DNA from: Theodoxus fluviatilis | Taxonomy: Eukaryota; Mollusca; Gastropoda; Cycloneritida; Neritidae | NCBI GenBank assembly: GCA_034096865.1 | Contig: JAWQFJ010001201.1 | Span: forward strand, 92,501-117,500 | Direction: 5' to 3' | Length of the DNA: 25,000 nt | Shown here: positions 18,085-25,000 of the stretch, in pieces | How the letters are laid out: every line of letters begins with the position of its first letter | How positions within the stretch are numbered: position 1 is the stretch's first letter | Program-made: the position numbers and the translations under genes | The notes under the pieces: model-generated | The model's database searches: none | What the model was told of the DNA's origin: nothing | Seen by the model: only the letters and a program-made list of their open reading frames with translations

Positions 18085-18742
18085 AACCTATGATTTTTTT
18101 TCGACAACGTCCACTCCTGCATTTACACTCAGTCCAGCGGTGGTGGAGCATACGGATTTTGTTTTTGTATAAGTCGACCTCTTGGACCTCCAGCGTGTTG
18201 TCCACTGCTGCGATGACGTCATCATCAATGTCAAAATGGCGACCACTGAGCTCTATCTTGGGGAGCAAGGAGCAGTCCCATGGTGCCGAATCAGGTGAAC
18301 AGGGCGAGGGTTCGGCGAGTTTGGATCCGCATTCTTGGATGGCATCCATCACCACTGTGGCCAGGCTCGGCGAACTGACACGTGGGTCATTCAGAGTTCG
18401 TTGTGGACAGGGGTTGTCCTCCAGGCTGTCTCTTCCATGTTTTGTCTCAGCAGCCTACTTCTGCACAATTCTGTGAGACGGGGCATCCTCCCCTTCATAT
18501 CCTCGTGGGTCTCCTGGGGTGATAAATTCTTGAGACCGAGGTAGTGGATGACTGCACGAAGGCAGATGTTGTCCATTTTCTCAGACTACTTGCAATTTTC
18601 AAGTATTCAAAACAAGTATACCGCAAAGTTATCAACTTCAAACTTTCTCCACAATCACTCAAAGAGTTGACATGCACGTGCATGTAACGAAAGCTGTATA
18701 ACTCATCTCCACCTTAGGCCACGAATTTATTGATCACCCCTC
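18085..18742 (-). pseudogene. Truncated Tc1/mariner transposase relic
   Basis: On the minus strand the outer end (18742-18702) reads GAGGGGTGATCAATAAATTC and on into CGTGGCCTAAGG, a mariner-like terminal repeat. An N-terminal fragment follows (RAVIHYLGLKNLSPQETHED, near 18500-18576), then a frame change and an in-frame TAG, then a DSLEDNPCPQRT-like segment. A large deletion removes the first two catalytic Asp. The C-terminal piece has SPDSAPWD, with the third catalytic Asp, then FPK-like and RW.EC blocks. The 3' terminal repeat is missing. A non-functional relic inside the FUT8-like intron. Confidence 0.85.
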
Positions 18743-19033
18743 ACATAAATGTTCATATACAAATAATAGTAATGCATGTGAGAAACTGTATCACAATATA
18801 TAACTTTTGTTCTGAGAACAAAGTATGTGTATGTGCATGAATAAGAGAACAATATGACCAGTAGTTGTATGAACACAGAAGAATGGGACACAAATTGGAT
18901 ATTCAATATGTGCCTGAATACGTACATTCTTGTTTCAAATGAACTTTAATCAAACGTTCAGCGCGTTTCATTCCGTTTTAATTCTAGCGAAATAACAGTA
19001 AAAAAAGCAGACAAACGATCGAGTAAAGGGAAG
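18743..19033. other. Intronic AT-rich sequence
   Basis: Between the mariner end and the exon-proximal duplication. No gene, element or repeat noticed. Confidence 0.6.
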
Positions 19034-19087
19034 ATGTCTGTGAAGCGCTTGCTACATCATTGCACATCACTGAATACACATAACAAA

Positions 19088-19199
19088 GCGCACAGACAAC
19101 TGCCCGAAGACAAAAACAGACATCACTGGATACACCTTACGAGGCGCACAGACAACTGCCCGAAGACAAAGACAGACATCACTGGAGAGATACAAGACG
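19088..19199 (+). repeat. 56-bp tandem duplication beside an exon
   Basis: gcgcacagacaactgcccga begins at 19088 and 19144, a 56-base step, and each copy runs on through cagacatcactgga. A shorter diverged piece precedes them. It lies in the intron within 20 bases of the splice donor of the exon ending at 19219. Confidence 0.92.
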
Positions 19200-19218
19200 C
19201 AAAGAAGATGATACGCAC

Positions 19219-19375
19219 GTTGGAGGACATGGTGCATACGATGAAGTCACACTGAGAGAGAAGACTGATGTCCACAACGATGCCTTTCAGCGCAGACTTG
19301 GGGTCATCTCGACGGCTTTGAGGGCTAGCCTTTTCTACGATTCTGGCGTCGTAGATGAACTCGTAGCCAGGATAG
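19219..19375 (-). CDS. FUT8: FUT8-like alpha-1,6-fucosyltransferase, penultimate exon
   Basis: 157 bases, one base completing a Ser codon plus 52 codons. The acceptor is CTCTCTCGTATACAG before CTATCC; the donor is AAC followed by GTGCGT. It encodes YPGYEFIYDARIV, a variable Arg/Asp-rich part, then LKGIVVDISLLSQCDFIVCT and MSSN. That is the segment around the family's nucleotide-sugar site: the Asp in VVDIS and the second Ser of MSSN align with residues conserved in vertebrate FUT8. It joins phase 0 to the terminal exon, restoring an SSN-VCRLAYE motif III across the splice. The variable part differs in length from the vertebrate enzyme. Confidence 0.93.
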
Positions 19376-19429
19376 CTGTATACGAGAGAGACCTCACTTA
19401 AAAGGCAATTTATTAGTCAGTTTTATTTC

Positions 19430-21570
19430 AACAACTACTACAAGCACACCAAGCACACCTAACACACCAAGCACATCAAGCACACCAAGCACATCAAGCA
19501 CACCAAACACAACAACTACACCAAGCACACCAAACACACCAAACACATCAAGCACACCTAGCACATCAAGCACACCAAACACAACGAACACAACAAACAC
19601 ACCATGCACGCCAAACACACCAAACACATCAAGCACACCTAGCACATCAAGCACACCTAGCACATCAAGCACACCAAGCACAACAAACACAGCAAACACA
19701 CCAAACACACCAAACACACCAAACACAACAAATACACCAAGCAAACCAAGCACACCAAGCATCCCAAGCACACCAAGCACACCAACTACAGTAATTACAC
19801 CAAGCACACCAAGCACGCCAAGCACACCAAGCACACCAACTACAGTAATTACACCAAGCACACCAAGCACGCCAAGCACACCAAGCACACCAACTACAGT
19901 AATTACAACAAGCACACCAAGCACACCAAGCACGTCAAGCACACCAAGCACACCAACTACAATAACTACACCAAGCACATCAAGCACGTCAAGCACACCA
20001 AGCACACCAACTACAGTAATTACACCAAGCACGTCAAGCACACCAAGCACACCAACTACATTAATTACAACAAGCACACCAAGCACACCAGACATACCAA
20101 GCACACCAAGCACACCAAGCACGCCAAGCACACCAACTACATTAATTACAACAAGCGCACCAAGCACGCAAAGCACACCAAGCACACCAACTACAGTAAT
20201 TACACCAAGCACACCAGACATACCAAGCACACCAAGCTCACCAAGCACAACAAGCACACCAAGCACACCAAGCACACCAAGCACGCCAAGCACGTCAAGC
20301 ACACCAAGCACAGTAATTACACTAATTACACCAAGCAAAACAAGCACGCAAAGCACACCAACTACAGTAATTACACCAAGCACACCAGACATACCAAGCA
20401 CACCAAGCACGCCAAGCACACCAACTACAGTAATTACATCAAGCACACCAACTACAGTATTTACACCAAGCACACCAGACATAACAAGCACACCAAGCAC
20501 ATCAACTACATTAATTACACCAAGCACACCAAGCACGCCAAGCACACCAACTACAGTAATTACACTAATTACACCAAGCACACCAAGCACGCCAAGCACA
20601 CCAACTACAGTAATTACACCAAGCACACCAACCACACCAGACATACCAAGCACACCAAGCACGCCAAGCATCCCAAGCATCCCAAGCACACCAACTACAG
20701 TAATTACACAAAGCACACCAACCACACCAAGCACACCAAGCACACCAAGCACGCCAAGCACACCAACTACAGTATTACATCAAGCACATCACCACACCAA
20801 GCACACCAAGCACGCCAAGCACACCAACTACAGTAATTACACCAAGCACACCAACCACACCAGACATACCAAGCACACCAAGCACGCCAAGCACACCAAC
20901 TACAGTAATTACACCAAGCACACCAAGCACACCAAGCACACCAAGCACGCCAAGCACACCAACTACAGTAATTACACCAAGCACACCAACCACACCAGAC
21001 ATACCAAGCACACCAAGCACGCCAAGCATCCCAAGCATCCCAAGCACACCAACTACAGTAATTACACAAAGCACACCAACCACACCAGACATACCAAGCA
21101 CACCAAGCACGCCAAGCACACCAAGCACACCAAGCACGGCAAGCACACCAACTACAGTAATTACATCAAGCACATCAACCACACCAGACATACCAAGCAC
21201 ACCAAGCACATCAATCACGCCAAGCACACCAAGCACACCAAGCACGTCAAGCACACCAACTACAGTAATTACACCAAGCACACCAACCACACTAGACATA
21301 CCAAGCACACCAAGCACACCAAATACGCGAATTACACCAAGCACAGCAACTACACTAATTACACTAATTACACCAAGCACGTCAAGATTACCAAACACAC
21401 AAACTACAGTAATTACACCAAGCACACCACACACACCAAGCACACCAACGACACTAATTACACTAATTACACCAAGCACATCAAGCACACCAAACGCACC
21501 AAGCCAAACGCACCAAGCACACCAAACCCACCAAGCACGACAAAATCGCTAAGCACACCAACCACACACA
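19430..21570. repeat. Large intronic minisatellite built on a 9-bp CACCAAGCA unit
   Basis: More than 2.1 kb of ccaagcaca nonamers with variants (ccaagcacg, ccaaacaca, tcaagcaca). A higher-order block containing ccaactacagtaattac recurs dozens of times from about 19780 on, and ccagacataccaag occurs in many of the larger units. All steps are near-multiples of three, so the minus strand stays open for hundreds of codons as Gly-Val-Leu repeats; this is not a gene. The array fills the intron between the exons at 19219-19375 and 21572-21745. Confidence 0.97.
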
Positions 21571-21571
21571 C

Positions 21572-21745
21572 CTGCTGTTCATTTCCGACAGGACTGCCAG
21601 CTCATCCGTAGCCAAAAAGACGCGGCGTTTTGTCACGTGACCGCCAGATTCCAGCCAATCGTAGTGCTCCTTGACATGTGACATGTATTCGGACAGATTG
21701 TAGAACTTGGCCTCGCTCACTTTGTCCGTCCGTCGTACGTGCACG
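21572..21745 (-). CDS. FUT8: FUT8-like alpha-1,6-fucosyltransferase, internal exon with motif I
   Basis: 174 bases: one base completing a codon, 57 codons and two bases of a Ser codon. The acceptor is CTTTACTCATCAG; the donor is CAGCAG followed by GTGTGTG. It encodes VHVRRTDKVSEAKF, which is motif I of alpha-1,6/alpha-1,2 fucosyltransferases; its two Arg, Asp and Lys bind or act on GDP-fucose in vertebrate FUT8. EYMSHVKEHY and RRVFLATDELAVLSE (vertebrate ATDD) follow. About half the positions match the vertebrate protein by eye. One residue is missing between the motif I Lys and the following Glu. Upstream exons lie beyond 21745, past the Gypsy element or outside the window. Confidence 0.93.
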
Positions 21746-21799
21746 CTGATGAGTAAAGACACATAAAACGCACAGGTATGAAACAGGTACACAAACAAA

Positions 21800-21800
21800 C

Positions 21801-21890
<90 letters not shown>

Positions 21891-21949
21891 AAGATGATGA
21901 CAAAGACGATGACGACGACGACGGCGATGACGACGACGATGATGATGAC

Positions 21950-22023
<74 letters not shown>
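21800..22023 (+). repeat. (GAT)n microsatellite, two blocks
   Basis: Perfect gat/atg triplets at about 21800-21889 and 21937-22023, separated by a gac/gat-rich variant segment. The second block ends exactly where the Gypsy LTR starts (22025). Poly-Ser and poly-His frames are translations of it. Confidence 0.96.
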
Positions 22024-22024
22024 G

Positions 22025-22163
22025 TGTAGATGTTTATGTTTATTCATGTAACAAGGCATTGTGGGGCTTCCGCCATGTGACGTCACTAGTAAAAAGAACG
22101 CTGAGAAACCTGAAGCAGTTTGTCTTATTCCTGAATGCCTGCACCTCTGTGACCATTTCTACA
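22025..22163 (+). repeat. 5' LTR of a Ty3/Gypsy element
   Basis: 139 bp, starting TGTAGA and ending TCTACA (6-bp perfect inverted ends), directly followed by a primer binding site. It contains TGACGTCA (22078-22085). The partner LTR would be outside the window, so this is defined by its ends and by the primer site. Confidence 0.78.
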
Positions 22164-22179
22164 TGGTGTCAGAAGTGAC
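22164..22179 (+). promoter_or_regulatory. tRNA-Leu type primer binding site
   Basis: TGGTGTCAGAAGTGAC abuts the LTR with no spacer. TGGTGTCAGAAGTG is complementary to the 3' end of tRNA-Leu (...CACTTCTGACACCA), a primer used by other invertebrate Gypsy elements. Confidence 0.82.
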
Positions 22180-22267
22180 ACAAACCTGCCCATGTTCAAG
22201 CAAGTACTATAAACTTTATGATTTGATTCAAAGTTGAGTCATCGCACGTTGAATACCTTAATCGTTT

Positions 22268-22371
22268 CGTCCTCCGACACATGCAAGCTGTGTAGGCGAG
22301 GATTACCGAGGCTCAGCGCATTCTTTTCAGTTTATTTCTTCCGTCCTCCGACACATGCAAGCTGTGTAGGC
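22268..22371 (+). repeat. 30-bp direct repeat in the Gypsy leader
   Basis: cgtcctccgacacatgcaag plus ten further bases is present at 22268-22297 and again, identical, at 22342-22371, 74 bases apart, in the untranslated leader before gag. A tgtggcacagtgg pair also occurs at about 22375 and 22413. Confidence 0.92.
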
Positions 22372-22447
22372 CGGGTGTGGCACAGTGGTTACGAATTTTC
22401 TGAAAGCACTATATGTGGCACAGTGGTACTGATTCCTCCTGATCATC

Positions 22448-23980
22448 ATGGAATGTTTGCGTAAACCAGAACCTTTGTCCTTTGAAGGCAATGTGGCTGA
22501 AAATTGGCGACATTTTGAATCTGACCTCGACATATTCATAGAGGCAGCATATGGCGACAAGGATGATATAACCAAGTCGTACATCCTGCTCAATGTGGCT
22601 GGCAGAGAGGCAATCGAAAAAGCTAAAACTTTCACTTACGTTGTTGAAGTGAAGAACGATGCTGGTGCTGTCATTCAGGCTGCTGAAAACCGAGAAAGTG
22701 TAGCAGTGTTGAAAAAGAAATTTCAAGAACTTTGCAATCCCCTGACAAATGTGATCCTTAAAAGACACAAGTTCAACACCAGAGCTCAGGGAGCAACAGA
22801 ACCTGTCTTCAACTTCATCACGGCATTGAAAATCCTTGCAGAGACATGTGAATATGGAACTCTGGAAGACTCCTTGATCCGAGACAGAATCGTTTGTGGA
22901 GTGACGTCAGAAACCCTGCGGAAACAACTGCTGAAAGAAAGAGACCTGACTCTCCACAAAGCCATCCAATTGGCGCAGATCCACGAATTATCAGAGAAGA
23001 GCAGCAAACAGGTTTCTTCACAAGAAGAGGTGAATGCAGTTGACAGCAAGATCAAAGCCCAAGGTCCTCGAGGTGGTGTCAAGCCATGCAACTACTGTGG
23101 ACGCACTCATTCGCGTAAAAAAGATCTCTGCCCTGCTTTCGGCAAGACATGCGCATCTTGTCACAAAGCGAATCATTTTGCCCGAGTCTGCAAATTAACA
23201 CGTAAGAACGCCAACGGCACAAACAACGTCAACACCATCGACAATGAACAAAGTGATGTCGAAGCTCACGATATTCACACCATCGCGTCAACACAGTGCC
23301 GCAATGAAATTCCCTGCACAGCGTCCATTAATACACAGAACTTAAAGCTGAAGTTTGACAATGGTGCAAAATGCAACGTGCTTCCCCTTGAGCAGTTCAA
23401 GCAAGTGAAAAAGAAAGAGACTATCAACAAAGCACGTGCTGTGAACTTGGTTGCTTACGGCGGCGAGAGATTTTCGACTCTGGGCACTGTTGATCTGCGC
23501 TGCAAGATAGGGAACTCTACACAGTGGATCACATTCCAAGTCATCAACAGACAGGCAACTCCCCTGTTAGGCCTGAACGACGCATTGAGATTGAGGCTGA
23601 TCGAACTGGACAAGACAGTATATGAAGTTACTGAAAGCAATGAGCTCTCTGAGAAAGTCCTCAGCGAGTACGGGGATCTCTTTGATGACAAGCTGGGCAC
23701 TCTGCCATCCACATACACAATGAGAGTTGACCCGACAGTGCCTCCTGTTGTAAAACCAGCAAGGAAAATTCCCCAAGCCATGGAGGGGAAGGTGAAGGAG
23801 GAGTTAGAAAGCATGGTCCAGAAAGGCGTCATCAAGCGTGAAACGGAGCCAACCGAGTGGGTCTCACAGATGGTCGCCACCAGAAAGAAGAACGGCGATG
23901 TCAGGATATGTCTGGATCCTAGGGACCTCAACAAGGCTTTGAAAGGGCACACCACCCCATGTGCACAGCAGAAGATGTAG
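22448..23980 (+). pseudogene. Ty3/Gypsy gag, protease and start of reverse transcriptase (broken)
   Basis: 510-residue frame, with A at -3 and G at +4 around the ATG. Residues 1 to about 200 are a capsid-like gag. Two CCHC-type zinc knuckles follow: CNYCGRTHSRKKDLC (from 214, non-standard spacing) and CASCHKANHFARVC (from 235, canonical CX2CX4HX4C). The protease has DNG at 304-306 where the active site should be D-S/T-G. Reverse transcriptase starts about residue 407 (EYGDLF) and reaches DVRICLDPRDLNKAL before the frame is lost near 23940-23958 and stops at 23980. The next frame continues the RT, consistent with a one-base loss. Non-functional copy. Confidence 0.92.
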
Positions 23981-24906
23981 TGTCACGCCTGGGAAACGCC
24001 AAAATCTTCTCTACCTTAGATGCCAAGGCGGGATTTTGGCAGATCAAGCTGGACGAACAGTCCTCACTGCGCACAACCTTCAGCATCCCTTTAGGAGGGT
24101 ACAGATTCATCCACATGCCTTTTGGCATAAATACAGCCAGCGAAGTCTTCCAGGTAGCAATGGAAGGACTCTTTGAGGGCTACCCCTGGGCCATCATCGT
24201 TGATGATATCCTCATCTGGGGCACCACAAAAGAGGAACACGATGCCAACCTGAAGAAGGTCCTCGACAGGGCCAGAAAGATTGGTTTGAAGCTGTACCTG
24301 AGCAAATGCAAGTTCAGACAGAGGAGCGTCTCCTTAGTTGGTCACAAGTTCACGGAAGACGGTCTCAAGCCAGACCTGGATAAAACCGATGCAATCAGAA
24401 ACATGCCACAGCCTGAAGACAAAGCTGCTTTCCAGAGGTTCCTGGGCATGACGAACTATCTGAACAAGTTCATCAAACACTACAGCGAGAAGACAGCCAC
24501 ACTGCATGAGCTCTTGCGCAATGATGTAGTCTGGAGCTGGACTGAAACGCACCAGCAGGCATTTGACCAACTGAAGGAAGAACTGACGAAAACTCCAGTC
24601 CTGGCATACTTCGACTCCAGCAAGAGGGTAGTTCTCTCTGTGGACGCATCGAAGAGTGGCCTCGGAGCAGCATGCCTACAAGACGGAGCTCCGGTTGCCT
24701 ATGCCTCAAGAGCCCTCACAGACTGTGAAACCAGATATGTCCAAATAGAGAAGGAATTACTGGCTGCAGTCTTCGCTTGCAAGAAACTCCACGACTTCAT
24801 TTATGGTCGGCAGGTGACCGTTGAGTCTGACCCAAGCATGCAGAAAATGGCAAGTTCATCAAGGAAGGATGGCCCGAGCATGAGTGAAGTGTTCCGCCCG
24901 AAGTGA
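23959..24906 (+). pseudogene. Ty3/Gypsy reverse transcriptase and partial RNase H (broken)
   Basis: Continuation of the preceding frame after a frameshift; the first Met is not a true start. It carries the RT palm: Asp21 in LDAKAGFWQI, PFGINTASEVFQ, and VDD at 81-83 of IIVDDILIWG. The thumb/connection and RNase H follow, with Asp229 (SVDASKSG), Glu266 (IEKELLAAVF) and Asp291 (VESD). Immediately after VESD the family sequence is lost: a deletion removes the rest of RNase H and the link to integrase and changes the frame, so the frame ends at 24906 in unrelated residues. Confidence 0.92.
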
Positions 24907-25000
24907 AGCCGTTCTTCCCATTCCGCGATGAACTGGTCGTTGAGAATGATGTCATCCTGAAAGGCCAGCGTGCTGTAGTCCCAGCGAGTCTACAGTCCAG
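24840..25000 (+). pseudogene. Remnant of the region before the Gypsy integrase
   Basis: In a third frame (codons from 24840) the sequence reads pol-like residues such as FIKEGWPEHE and, after an in-frame TGA at 24885-24887, PPEVKPFFPF and DELVVENDVI, typical of the segment just before the integrase zinc finger in Gypsy pol. It runs off the window. Element total length and 3' LTR cannot be seen. Confidence 0.7.

Noticed and set aside
17855..18355. 166-residue minus frame as one intact protein
   Set aside because: It joins a mariner C-terminal fragment to a TA microsatellite and the dispersed repeat; only the mariner part has homology.
19394..20761. 455-residue minus-strand Gly-Val-Leu repeat protein (and the similar frame at 20775-21488)
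   Set aside because: It is a translation of the 9-bp minisatellite lying between two FUT8-like exons; the frame stays open only because the unit is a multiple of three.
21481..22086. 201-residue minus frame with poly-Ser and poly-His
   Set aside because: Only 21572-21745 is a real exon; the rest is GAT microsatellite and intron read in the same frame.

Overview
The window looks like non-bacterial, intron-containing animal DNA, most likely a lophotrochozoan and probably a mollusc. Three things point that way: a spliced alpha-1,6-fucosyltransferase (FUT8-type) gene, dense SINE, LTR and mariner debris with many satellites, and a dispersed repeat (CGTAAGAGGCGA-type core) that I associate with molluscan genomes from memory. 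There are no bacterial-type operons, rRNA genes or CRISPR arrays. Nearly all long open frames are translations of simple or tandem repeats.

Layout. 1-2567 is a giant fold-back: two arms of about 1.2 kb around a 79-base loop, each carrying a tRNA-Ser-like SINE unit. 2632-3470 is triplet-rich and G-rich low-complexity DNA. 4250-6443 is a 64-bp satellite split by a 1037-bp insertion that has all the marks of a solo LTR (TGTCGCG/CGCGACA ends, GTGTA target duplication). 6656-6986 is a chain of microsatellites and 7189-7696 is a 23-bp satellite. 9414-11846 is a complete, young, non-autonomous LTR retrotransposon on the minus strand. Its single ORF joins a coiled-coil gag-like part to a tail resembling the end of a Gypsy integrase. 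12101-15630 is repeat-rich, with a tRNA-Pro type primer binding site of another minus-strand LTR element at 14553-14570.

The only cellular gene I can support is the 3' part of a FUT8-like gene on the minus strand: exons at 21572-21745, 19219-19375 and 16532-16891 (terminal, with the SH3 domain). They join in phase at GT/AG sites and restore the family's motifs in order. Its two introns are unusual. The first (19376-21571) is almost entirely a 9-bp-based minisatellite that touches the splice donor. The second holds several tandem copies of the terminal exon's own splice acceptor and first codons, a mariner relic and a dispersed repeat.

From 22025 to the window end, in the next FUT8 intron upstream and in opposite orientation, lies a decayed Ty3/Gypsy element (139-bp LTR, tRNA-Leu type primer site, gag-protease-RT-RNase H) with a frameshift, an altered protease active site and an internal deletion. 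I saw no evidence of a wholly new enzymatic system. The most unusual structures are the exon-edge duplication, the satellite-filled intron and the gag/integrase-tail retroelement.
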